Source: Vibrio litoralis DSM 17657 (lineage in GTDB: Bacteria; Pseudomonadota; Gammaproteobacteria; Enterobacterales; Vibrionaceae). From it: DNA of 64,000 bases. Positions 57,288 through 64,000 of this stretch are shown piece by piece. Each line of letters begins with the position of its first letter. Position 1 is the stretch's first letter. The translations under genes were made by a program, and so were the position numbers. The stretch spans positions 642,190 through 706,189 of the forward strand of contig NZ_KE384566.1 of assembly GCF_000426765.1 (NCBI RefSeq), given 5' to 3'. The notes beneath the pieces were generated by a model. The model was not told the origin of the DNA. It saw nothing but the letters and a program-made list of their open reading frames with translations, and did not search any database.

Positions 57288-57932
57288 ATGCAAGATCAAG
57301 AATTTTGGCATAACAAATGGGCTGAAAATAAAATAGGTTTTCACTTAGAAGATGTGAATCCATTGCTGATTCAATATTGGGAAACACTATCTACAGAACG
57401 TCAGCACTCTGTACTCGTTCCTCTATGTGGAAAAACAGAAGATCTGGTTTGGCTTGCACAAAAACATAATGAAGTGACAGGGGTAGAGCTTAGTAATATC
57501 GCGGTACGTGCCTTTTTTGCTGAGCACTTTTATACCCCAATGGTCACGCCACTAAATGGTCAACATGAATTGTATCAGTTTGATGAGTTGTCGATTTATG
57601 CTGGAGATTTCTTCACTGCACCATTAACTCAATTTGATAACATCTATGACCGAGCGGCTTTAATTGCATTGCCTTCTGAATTGCGTGTTGCTTATGCTGA
57701 ACGTATTAAATCGTTACTTGCCCCAGGCGGGAAAATTTTACTAGTGACATTAGACTACGATCAATCTGAAATGTCAGGACCGCCGTTTAGCGTACCTGCT
57801 GAAGAGGTTGAAAGCTTATTTCTAGGTTATAAGGTGACGCATTTAAATCGTGATGATGGCGATAGTGAACACCCAAGAATTAAGCAAGGGCTTTCTCGCT
57901 TTGCAGAAGAAGTTTGGTTGATTGAATCGTAA
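57288..57932 (+). CDS. tpm: thiopurine S-methyltransferase family protein
   Basis: The 214-aa SAM-dependent methyltransferase has [22 protein letters not shown] at the N-terminus, the SAM-binding [16 protein letters not shown] and [26 protein letters not shown] and [19 protein letters not shown] follow, as in bacterial TPMT. Bacterial members also methylate tellurite or selenite, which may be the physiological role. AAAGGAACCCC precedes the ATG. A long hairpin follows, shared with the convergent purT. Confidence 0.95.
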   Translation: MQDQEFWHNKWAENKIGFHLEDVNPLLIQYWETLSTERQHSVLVPLCGKTEDLVWLAQKHNEVTGVELSNIAVRAFFAEHFYTPMVTPLNGQHELYQFDELSIYAGDFFTAPLTQFDNIYDRAALIALPSELRVAYAERIKSLLAPGGKILLVTLDYDQSEMSGPPFSVPAEEVESLFLGYKVTHLNRDDGDSEHPRIKQGLSRFAEEVWLIES

Positions 57933-57941
57933 GTTGTTATC

Positions 57942-57996
57942 GTTGCTCGAAAATAATGGAATCAATATTATCTTCGAGCAACGAGCAACGAGCAAC
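57942..57996. terminator. hairpin and triple 7-bp repeat between tpm and purT
   Basis: GTTGCTCGAA (57942-57951) pairs with TTCGAGCAAC (57973-57982), and the stem extends inward through AATAAT/ATTAT. The right arm is followed by two more copies of GAGCAAC, giving three tandem copies at 57976-57996 that run up to the purT stop. It probably ends both convergent genes. Confidence 0.7.
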
Positions 57997-59171
57997 TAGA
58001 AACTTACTTTTACTTTTCCTGCGGCTTCAACGGCATCAGAAACCGCGCTTTCAATATTGTCACGTCGTGTCAGCGTAACCCCTAAACGACGGCGACCATC
58101 AATATCCGGTTTACCAAAGAGACGAATTTGAGTTTGCGGTGCAGCAAGTGCTTCTTGTAACCCCGTGAACCCAATATTGTGCGAACTTCCTTCGGCGAGT
58201 ACTACCGCAGAAGCACTTGGGCCGTATTGAGTAATGTTGTTAATTGGCAAGCCTGTAAACGCACGAACATGCAGAGCAAATTCAGACAGTTCTTGCGAAA
58301 TTAGTGTTACCATGCCGGTATCGTGTGGACGAGGGGAGACTTCACTAAAGATCACTTGATCGCCTTTCACAAATAACTCTACGCCAAATAAGCCGTAACC
58401 CCCTAACGCATTAACCACTTTTTCAGCCATGTTGTTCGCAGCCTTTAGTGCCGCCTCAGACATAGCCTGTGGCTGCCAGGATTCACGATAATCACCGTCT
58501 TCTTGTCTATGTCCAATCGGGGCACAAAAATGCACACCATCCACGGCGCGAACCGTTAATAACGTGATTTCGTAATCAAAATCGACAAAGCCTTCAACAA
58601 TCACTCTACCTGCGCCAGCGCGGCCGCCTTCTTGAGCATATTGCCAAGCGTTTTGCATATCTGCTTGAGTTTTGACCACGCTCTGACCTTTACCAGATGA
58701 ACTCATGATCGGCTTTATCACACATGGCAAACCCACAAACTCGACTGCTTGTTCAAACTGCTCAAAGGTGTCACAAAAACGGTAGGGTGAGGTTTTTATG
58801 CCAAGTTCTTCAGCCGCTAAACAACGAATACCTTCACGATTCATTGTCAGTTGCGTCGCTTTTGCGGTGGGGACGACATTAACGCCTTGGGCTTCGAGTT
58901 CGACTAATTTATCGGTAGCGATCGCTTCAATCTCAGGAACCACATAATCAGGCTTTTCTTTGGCAATGATGGCTTCAATCGCATCACCATCAAGCATATC
59001 GACGGTATAACTACGATGCGCCACTTGCATGGCGGGGGCGTTAGGATAGCGATCGACCGCGATCACTTCTAAGCCTAAGCGTTGGCATTCAATAGCGACT
59101 TCTTTACCGAGCTCGCCCGAGCCTAATAATACGACTTTGGTTGCATTTTCTGCCGTTGCGGTTCCAAACAT
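57996..59171 (-). CDS. purT: formate-dependent GAR transformylase
   Basis: The 391-aa ATP-grasp enzyme has [66 protein letters not shown] and [29 protein letters not shown], the PurT signature. It makes formyl-GAR from GAR, ATP and formate in purine synthesis. Length equals E. coli PurT (392). A PurR-like box lies 56-71 bp upstream of the start. Confidence 0.97.
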   Translation of the reverse strand: MFGTATAENATKVVLLGSGELGKEVAIECQRLGLEVIAVDRYPNAPAMQVAHRSYTVDMLDGDAIEAIIAKEKPDYVVPEIEAIATDKLVELEAQGVNVVPTAKATQLTMNREGIRCLAAEELGIKTSPYRFCDTFEQFEQAVEFVGLPCVIKPIMSSSGKGQSVVKTQADMQNAWQYAQEGGRAGAGRVIVEGFVDFDYEITLLTVRAVDGVHFCAPIGHRQEDGDYRESWQPQAMSEAALKAANNMAEKVVNALGGYGLFGVELFVKGDQVIFSEVSPRPHDTGMVTLISQELSEFALHVRAFTGLPINNITQYGPSASAVVLAEGSSHNIGFTGLQEALAAPQTQIRLFGKPDIDGRRRLGVTLTRRDNIESAVSDAVEAAGKVKVSF

Positions 59172-59226
59172 GATCTATTCTCTGCAAGATGAATTTGGAG
59201 TTAGATCATACTGATTTTTCTCGGTT

Positions 59227-59242
59227 AGGCAATCGTTTGCTT
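59227..59242 (-). promoter_or_regulatory. PurR-like operator upstream of purT
   Basis: AGGCAATCGTTTGCTT matches the PurR box ACGCAAACGTTTGCGT at 13 of 16 positions, including the central CGTTTGC. It lies at a normal distance from the purT start, and E. coli purT is in the purine regulon. Confidence 0.65.
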
Positions 59243-59274
59243 GGTGGGTTTATCAATAAAAAGCTAAGCGTATA

Positions 59275-59318
59275 AAAAATGCCCAATCTCTTATTATTTA
59301 CACAAGAGATTAGGCATG
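59275..59318 (-). terminator. terminator of cdd
   Basis: ATGCC-AATCTCTT pairs with AAGAGATT-GGCAT (one bulged/mismatched position) across an 11-nt loop; on the minus strand a T run follows. Confidence 0.88.
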
Positions 59319-59335
59319 GATAGCTTAACTGATTA

Positions 59336-59383
59336 ATACCAATCAAATTAATTAGATGATCAGATAATTAGTGCGATCGGTAT
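59336..59383. repeat. 48-bp imperfect palindrome downstream of cdd
   Basis: ATACCAATCAAATTAATTA pairs with TAATTAGTGCGATCGGTAT (four mismatches) around GATGATCAGA. Its ends differ from the ERIC-type repeats, so it belongs to another family; similar ATACC...GGTAT intergenic palindromes are common in vibrio genomes. Confidence 0.6.
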
Positions 59384-59386
59384 AAT

Positions 59387-60277
59387 TTATAGAGCGGCGT
59401 ATTCAAGCGTAATGTCAGGGTTGATCGCTTCTAATGTTGATTGGGTATCGGCAAGGTGGCTAATACTCCCGCTCGCAACCTCTGCCAGACAAGCCGATTC
59501 AATATCTTTTAGTGAGAAACCAGCCAATAACAATAAGTTGATCGCGACTTGAAGAGGCGGCAAACTTGGATTAAAAGCCGCATTCTCGGCATAACTACCG
59601 TTAAAAATTTCACCAGTTTTCACTTGCAGCGAGACACCACTAATATTTTTGCTGTAAGGTGCATGGCTGCTGTTTAAGGCATCGACAGCGGCTTCCATCA
59701 GTGGTGTGCTTTCAGGGCTGCTTATATCGTGCGTGTGTTGATCCATTAAGCGGCGAGGTTCCTCTAAATCAGCAGGACCAAAAGAATCGGCTAGCAGATC
59801 ACCTAATGACATCGCTGGACGTTTTGGCAGTTGGATAGTGAGATCTGAGGCGGTAGTCAGCTCATTCATAAATTGACGACAATGACCACAAGGAGAATGG
59901 TTTACCGTGATGTTCTTTATGCCTGCTTCACCTTTCATCCAAGCATGGCTAATAGCCGATTGTTCGGCATGCACCGTTTGGCCTAATTGGGTACCTGTAA
60001 ACTCCAAATTACCACCAAAATAGATCGCACCCGATAACCCTTCAGCAATCGCACCAACATGAAAATTAGATATCGGGCAATAGGAATGTGAAGCCGCCAA
60101 AGGCAATAAGGCCAGCTTAAGGTCGAGATCGCTCAAGCCAGAATCTGCGAGTAAATCTTGATACTGCTCAGCACTAAGGTGACCGCTAAAATCGGAATGG
60201 TTAAAGTAACCAATCGCTTTTTCTTGGATCTGAGATGGTAGTGCGTCAAAAAGCTCGATGTTATGTTGGGTCGCCAT
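59387..60277 (-). CDS. cdd: cytidine deaminase
   Basis: The 296-aa enzyme is of the long E. coli type with two deaminase-like domains. The catalytic one has VHAEQSAI (His and Glu) and PCGHCRQF (zinc cysteines) around residues 100-135; NFHVGAIAEGLSG and GGNLEFTG precede it. The C-terminal domain is a degenerate copy. It deaminates cytidine and deoxycytidine. As in E. coli, yohJK lie immediately upstream on the same strand. A CRP-like site is upstream. Confidence 0.97.
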   Translation of the reverse strand: MATQHNIELFDALPSQIQEKAIGYFNHSDFSGHLSAEQYQDLLADSGLSDLDLKLALLPLAASHSYCPISNFHVGAIAEGLSGAIYFGGNLEFTGTQLGQTVHAEQSAISHAWMKGEAGIKNITVNHSPCGHCRQFMNELTTASDLTIQLPKRPAMSLGDLLADSFGPADLEEPRRLMDQHTHDISSPESTPLMEAAVDALNSSHAPYSKNISGVSLQVKTGEIFNGSYAENAAFNPSLPPLQVAINLLLLAGFSLKDIESACLAEVASGSISHLADTQSTLEAINPDITLEYAAL

Positions 60278-60360
60278 GCAATGTTCCTTTTAAATATGTA
60301 TTAACCGTTTGCTGCCGTTATCTTGGTACTAAACTATTGTGATACCTCAAATGGGTAGTC

Positions 60361-60382
60361 TTGGATTTAGATCACGTTTTAA
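60361..60382 (-). promoter_or_regulatory. CRP-like site upstream of cdd
   Basis: The minus strand of 60361-60382 contains AACGTGATCTAAATCCAA, which matches the CRP consensus (AATGTGATCTAGATCACA) at 14 of 19 positions compared. Its centre is about 94 bp upstream of the cdd start, with an AATAGT -10-like hexamer at 60333-60338. E. coli cdd is CRP/CytR-controlled. Confidence 0.5.
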
Positions 60383-60500
60383 TGAAGTATATACATTAAG
60401 ATTGCATTCAAGTGTTACATCAATCAAACATTAAGACTGGGGCGACAGTTTTTTACTTTATTAAGTGATGCATCTCTCGTTTTTGAGAGAATAAAGAAGA

Positions 60501-60526
60501 AACAGGAAGCACATCGGCTTCCTGTT
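60501..60526 (-). terminator. terminator of yohK
   Basis: AACAGGAAGC pairs perfectly with GCTTCCTGTT across a 6-nt loop, 30 bp past the yohK stop, and separates yohJK from cdd. Confidence 0.85.
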
Positions 60527-60555
60527 GAGTGATTAGCGGTGTCTAACAAGGTCGT

Positions 60556-61242
60556 TTAGCCAATAAACCCACCCAACCAAAGACAAAATGCAAAGAAGGC
60601 AGGGGCGAGTATGGAGGTAATAATGCCGCAACTCACCAGTGCTAAAGAGCTAAACGCAGCATCTTCGGCATTTTTTTCTGCACAGGTCGCGGTTCCCAAA
60701 GCGTGGGATACCGTACCCATGGTTAATCCTTTTGCTATTGGGTGAGTAACACCTAATAAGGAATAAATTGGATAGGCAAAGACTGAGCCAAACACCCCAA
60801 CAATTAGCACTAGAATAGCGGCAATAGCGGGTTCACCCCCTAAGCTTTTCCCAATTTCCATCGCAATCGGAGTGGTGACCGATTTACCCATTAAGCTTGC
60901 CACTAATGTTGGGTCGGTGTGTAAAGCTACCGCGATAAGTCCGGCGGTCAGCATTGACATAGCACTACCTACACCACAAGCTAAAAAGATGATCTTCCAG
61001 TTTTGGCGAATTTGTGGGAGCTGTTCGTATAACGGATAAGCGAGCGCAACCACGGCTGGTTGAAGTAAAAAAGTCATCCAATCATTTTGTGCGTAATACA
61101 CTTCATAAGGTACATCGAGCGCTAATAAAATGGGAATAATAATTACGATGCTCAGTAATAAAGGGTTAGCTAATGGATTTTTCACCTTATTAGCAAACCA
61201 ACGTACCGCAAAGAAAACCACAAAGGTAAGTAGAAGCCACAT
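60556..61242 (-). CDS. yohK: LrgB-family membrane protein YohK
   Basis: The 228-aa polytopic protein has about seven helices with NPLLLSIVIIIPILLAL, PAVVALAYPLYEQLP, SLMGKSVTTPIAMEIGKSLGGEPAI and MGTVSHALGTATCAE, the LrgB signature. LrgB/CidB proteins act with LrgA/CidA in export of small metabolites and control of cell lysis; YohK in enterobacteria is poorly defined. The gene starts 2 bp after the yohJ stop, so the two are one unit. Confidence 0.94.
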   Translation of the reverse strand: MWLLLTFVVFFAVRWFANKVKNPLANPLLLSIVIIIPILLALDVPYEVYYAQNDWMTFLLQPAVVALAYPLYEQLPQIRQNWKIIFLACGVGSAMSMLTAGLIAVALHTDPTLVASLMGKSVTTPIAMEIGKSLGGEPAIAAILVLIVGVFGSVFAYPIYSLLGVTHPIAKGLTMGTVSHALGTATCAEKNAEDAAFSSLALVSCGIITSILAPAFFAFCLWLGGFIG

Positions 61243-61244
61243 GA

Positions 61245-61619
61245 TTATTTATCCTCACTTGCTTTATTAGTAAGGATTCTTTGTAGTCCCAGCGCGAGTA
61301 ATACTAATACGACGGTTGTTGCCCCGACACTGCTTGCAAAAATGGAGAGAGCGTTATCAATCAATAGAGGGAAGTGGTCCATTAAACCGACACTGATTGG
61401 TACAAATAGAATGATCATATAGCGAATGAATAACTGCGCACCGGGTTTGACCCATTGCACTTTGACTAACCCTGAGACCAGTAGTGCGAATAAAATCAGC
61501 ATGCCGAAAATGCTGCCGGGTACGGATAAATGAAAAAAGTGCTGAATGGCATTACCTGCCCACAAACTCACCATAATCAGTGCGAATGATAAAGCATAAT
61601 TGAGCATTTGCTTGAACAC
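61245..61619 (-). CDS. yohJ: LrgA/CidA-family membrane protein YohJ
   Basis: The 124-aa protein has four helices and the holin-like LrgA pattern: NAIQHFFHLSVPGSIFGMLILFALL, KPGAQLFIRYMIILFVPISVGLMDHFPLL. LrgA/CidA proteins resemble holins and partner LrgB. The order yohJ-yohK-cdd is conserved with enterobacteria. Confidence 0.94.
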   Translation of the reverse strand: MFKQMLNYALSFALIMVSLWAGNAIQHFFHLSVPGSIFGMLILFALLVSGLVKVQWVKPGAQLFIRYMIILFVPISVGLMDHFPLLIDNALSIFASSVGATTVVLVLLALGLQRILTNKASEDK

Positions 61620-61649
61620 GTTGGACTCCTAGGGCGGAACAAGAGTAAA

Positions 61650-61681
61650 GCGCTCAATATTAATAAGATGAAAAAGAGCGC
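61650..61681 (-). terminator. weak hairpin between sbcB and yohJ
   Basis: GCGCTC and GAGCGC form a 6-bp GC-rich stem with a 20-nt loop in the 96-bp gap. The following minus-strand sequence has only a short T stretch, so termination of sbcB may be incomplete. Confidence 0.45.
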
Positions 61682-61715
61682 GGTTGTAAAAAACAGTTGT
61701 AGCTGTCAAAAATAG

Positions 61716-63140
61716 TTAAGAAACGAGAGATTCTACATATTGATAGACAGATTTTAGAATCTCGATCTTAGCGGCATCACTTTCATGCTCATGAGCGAGA
61801 TTCTCAAGATTGAGCATGTATTCTTCAATATTGCTCTCATAGTACTCACGGCAATGTGCAAGCCATTTTTGTTGCTCTGCTTCGGTCAGTGTCCATGGGA
61901 AGTGACGCGCGCGATAGCGGAACAACAAAGGCTCGATGCGAGCATCTTTTACCGATAAATCTAACCCAGCGAGCTTTTCAGGCTCGGTTTCTCGAATAAT
62001 ATCGATAGTCGCTTTGTCAGCCGGTGAAAAGAAGCCGCTATAGAGTTGAGTATCGACGTTATTATCTTGTTTAAATTCACGCTCAATATTGTAGATAGCA
62101 ATCAGCTTTTCTCGAATTTCTGGGTGCGATTTTAAAAGCGCGAGATTATCTAAACATTGTTTGCGATCAATACCGATTCGATCGGCATTTTCAGCGGTAA
62201 GCGTTTTGGCTGGCGCGAGAACAGGGCACTTATTAAGATGCACAAGTTTAAGAGGAACAGGAAGTTCATCAGGTGCGAGATCGTCACGTTTGGTGTACAT
62301 ACGTTGATGTAGAGTTTCAGCATCTAGCTCGATTAGCGGCGTTGGATCCATTGCCAAGTTAACGGTGATTACCGCATTGTTATTGGTTGGATGCCAAGCC
62401 ATCGGCACGATCCAACTAATATTGGAACACTGAACACCAAACATGCCAGAAACATGCACCAGCGGCGTCATGTTTACAATATCGACGAGTTCATTGAGTT
62501 TACGCTTGTGGCGCATACTTAATAGGTAGTTGAACAGTTTCGGTTGAGCTTGTTTGATTTTCTTAGCAAGTTCAATAGTGGCAATAACATCGGCCATCGC
62601 ATCATGCGCATTGCTGTGCTCAATACCGTTGGCTACCGAAAGGTGTTCTAGCTTAAAGCTTGGAAAGCCTTCATCATTTTCTGGCCAGTTAATACCGTCT
62701 GGGCGCAATGCATAACAAGTGCGCATAATATCCAGTAAATCCCAACGAGAATTACCATTCTGCCAAGACCAAGCATACGGATCGTAAAAATTACGATAGA
62801 GAGTATAACGTGTCACTTCATCATCAAAGCGGATGCTGTTGTAACCAAGTGAGATGGTATTTGGGGTGGCAAGCTCTTTATGGATACGGCGGATGAATTC
62901 TGGCTCAGGTAAACCATCTTTAACGGCTTTCTGCGGTTTGATACCGGTAATTAATGCGGCTTCAGGAGAAGGTAGATAATCACTCGGTGGTTGGCAATAA
63001 ATCACCAAAGGCTCACCGATGATATTGAAATCCATATCAGTCCGAACGCCAGCAAATTGACTTGGTCGGTCTTTGGCTGGACTAACACCCCATGTTTCAT
63101 AATCCAAAAAGAAAAAGGTTGGGGCGTTTTCGTTACTCAT
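61716..63140 (-). CDS. sbcB: exonuclease I (3'-5' single-strand DNA exonuclease)
   Basis: The 474-aa protein has a DEDDh exonuclease domain: FFLDYETWGVSPAKDRPSQFAGVRTD (acidic D and E of motif I), LGYNSIRFDDEVTRYTLYRNFYDPYAW, and NAHDAMADVIATIELA (catalytic H and D). The SH3-like and C-terminal helical domains follow, including LVHLNKCPVLAP. It degrades ssDNA in mismatch repair and recombination. Length equals E. coli SbcB (475). It is transcribed toward yohJK. Confidence 0.97.
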   Translation of the reverse strand: MSNENAPTFFFLDYETWGVSPAKDRPSQFAGVRTDMDFNIIGEPLVIYCQPPSDYLPSPEAALITGIKPQKAVKDGLPEPEFIRRIHKELATPNTISLGYNSIRFDDEVTRYTLYRNFYDPYAWSWQNGNSRWDLLDIMRTCYALRPDGINWPENDEGFPSFKLEHLSVANGIEHSNAHDAMADVIATIELAKKIKQAQPKLFNYLLSMRHKRKLNELVDIVNMTPLVHVSGMFGVQCSNISWIVPMAWHPTNNNAVITVNLAMDPTPLIELDAETLHQRMYTKRDDLAPDELPVPLKLVHLNKCPVLAPAKTLTAENADRIGIDRKQCLDNLALLKSHPEIREKLIAIYNIEREFKQDNNVDTQLYSGFFSPADKATIDIIRETEPEKLAGLDLSVKDARIEPLLFRYRARHFPWTLTEAEQQKWLAHCREYYESNIEEYMLNLENLAHEHESDAAKIEILKSVYQYVESLVS

Positions 63141-63364
63141 GGGGACTTCCAGAAAGTTATTGTCTTTAATATCGGTATATTACCCCTAAGTACAGCGTAA
63201 AGAAATGGCTTGCCGTTTTTTAGGCCAGTTTTTATCTATGGCGTCATGATCCATTTTTAGCGATATTTTCATTCCACATGACATAGGAGCTCAAACGAGA
63301 ATCTCATCTCACCGCCATCAGAATAAATGCTAATTTGAAAGCAAAAATGTAGTGGATATCTCAT

Positions 63365-63388
63365 ACAGTGTATTTATACAGTTATAAT
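63365..63388 (+). promoter_or_regulatory. LexA-like palindrome overlapping a TATAAT -10 element
   Basis: The minus strand reads CTGTATAAATACACTG, matching the SOS box CTGTATATATATACAG at 13 of 16 positions. A perfect TATAAT follows at 63383-63388 on the plus strand, as in many SOS promoters. The -35 region is poor. What it would transcribe is the otherwise gene-free stretch to its right. Confidence 0.4.
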
Positions 63389-63481
63389 GCCATTTTTCGG
63401 TTTTTAAGAAACGCTGAGTGAAAGCGAGAACTATTCTCTAAATTGTGTTCATCCAATTTAACTATAAGTGATTATTAATTA

Positions 63482-63562
63482 ATGATATTTTTCATTTATG
63501 GTGCATTCGTCATTATAACAATTGGCTCGCTAAACCCAGTTCTCGCTTTCTACATCGCATAA
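63482..63562 (+). CDS. candidate 26-aa hydrophobic peptide
   Basis: The ATG at 63482 opens a 26-codon frame encoding MIFFIYGAFVIITIGSLNPV plus LAFYIA, almost wholly hydrophobic. There is no ribosome binding site, which argues against it. It lies about 95 bp after the SOS-like promoter and inside a 12-bp inverted repeat whose right arm overlaps its last codons. Size and character recall small SOS-induced membrane peptides such as TisB, but this is speculation. Confidence 0.2.
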   Translation: MIFFIYGAFVIITIGSLNPVLAFYIA

Positions 63563-64000
63563 AATCGGCTAATTGCTTTAAAAAAGCGCTCATTAGAGTA
63601 TCTTATGGCAATAAATGAATTGATTAGCAGTGAACGTGTTGAAAAAAGCTTCGGGTTTATTCGAGTTTCTTGCTAATACACTTATGTAGACTCCCTCATG
63701 TCAACACCCCATTATTTGATACTTGCGAACTTATGTACGAGTTCAATCTAAAATGATCGACTCAATGATAATTGCGCGTATCGGAGCCACATCTGTTAGG
63801 CGAGGTTTTAACCTCTCAGTGTATTACTGGCTTACCGAATGAGTTATGCAAAGTAATGAAGTGTTTAACCTTTTCGCCCTATAGTGCTACTGAGCAATAG
63901 TTTGTGTTGTTTTGTAGCATTGAAAATGCAGTCCTGACTGTTTTATTAGCGAGAGCCACAGCGGCACATTTTTTCCCTCGTCGTTCTATTAATTTTTTAA

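Larger units (their letters stand above)
63141..64000. other. 860-bp region with no convincing gene
   Basis: No ORF of useful length on either strand except a short frame over the sbcB start. It contains a LexA-like palindrome with a good -10 element (63365-63388), a 12-bp inverted repeat (63420-63431 / 63539-63550) and a 26-codon hydrophobic ORF. The right part (63600-64000) shows only short hairpins. The sbcB promoter should lie in the first ~100 bases. Confidence 0.5.

Noticed and set aside
63606..63677. 23-codon ORF ending GFIRVSC, resembling the start of a serine recombinase
   Set aside because: Four or five matching residues at the end of a very short frame without ribosome binding site are not evidence of a recombinase fragment.
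63795..63801. GTTAGGC as an integron attC core
   Set aside because: No matching complementary core at the right distance and no attC-like stem or cassette gene around it.

Overview
The window is chromosomal DNA of a low-to-moderate GC gammaproteobacterium, almost certainly a Vibrio or a close relative in the Vibrionaceae. The evidence is the Hcp protein (172 aa, of the V. cholerae type), a HexR regulator, a PanP-type aspartate decarboxylase, a TfoX competence regulator, a VC1184-type cysteine desulfurase-like protein, ERIC-type 127-bp palindromes, and enterobacterial-like neighbourhoods (ybjL/grxA, trxB-cydDC, yohJK-cdd). No tRNA, rRNA, CRISPR array, intact insertion sequence or prophage was recognised.

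Layout. 1-19,080 is mostly housekeeping: a partial DEAD-box helicase, the YbjL transporter, glutaredoxin 1, HexR, PanP, the lysine exporter LysO, TfoX, a small outer-membrane protein, a DUF945 protein, SerC, CydDC and TrxB. A 2OG-Fe dioxygenase follows, overlapping a class-V aminotransferase. 19,191-27,516 is an auxiliary type VI secretion module: a sigma-54 promoter, hcp, an ERIC-type repeat, vgrG, a DUF4123 adaptor, a 1217-aa LysM protein (predicted effector) and a Sel1-repeat lipoprotein (predicted immunity protein). 27,520-36,483 carries a DUF2797 protein, a diguanylate cyclase, SanA, MaeA, a TrmK-like methyltransferase, a SIMPL protein, a Nudix hydrolase and a sugar-dehydrogenase-like protein. 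pheST lies at 36,833-40,234. 40,316-43,512 has a lipoprotein, an orphan OppA-type binding protein and NrfG.

43,861-49,455 is a compact seven-gene minus-strand operon. It encodes a polar-amino-acid ABC importer, a glycosylasparaginase-family hydrolase, a CutC-family protein and a LacI-family regulator. Two palindromic operators bracket its predicted promoter. My reading is a system for uptake and cleavage of glycosylated asparagine (GlcNAc-Asn or similar). It lies between nrfG and nrfA, so the nitrite-ammonification genes are split: nrfG at 42.8 kb, nrfA and a divergent nrfBCDEF at 49.9-56.5 kb. A perfect FNR box sits in the nrfA/nrfB gap.

56,912-63,140 returns to housekeeping: ihfA (well away from pheST), tpm, purT with a PurR-like box, cdd with a CRP-like site, the LrgAB-type pair yohJK, and sbcB. 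The last 860 bases have no convincing gene, but contain a LexA-like palindrome over a good -10 element and a tiny hydrophobic ORF inside a 12-bp inverted repeat.

The two most interesting units are the T6SS LysM effector/Sel1 immunity module and the LacI-controlled glycosylasparaginase transport operon. Family calls rest on recalled family sequences and visible motifs; no database search was run.
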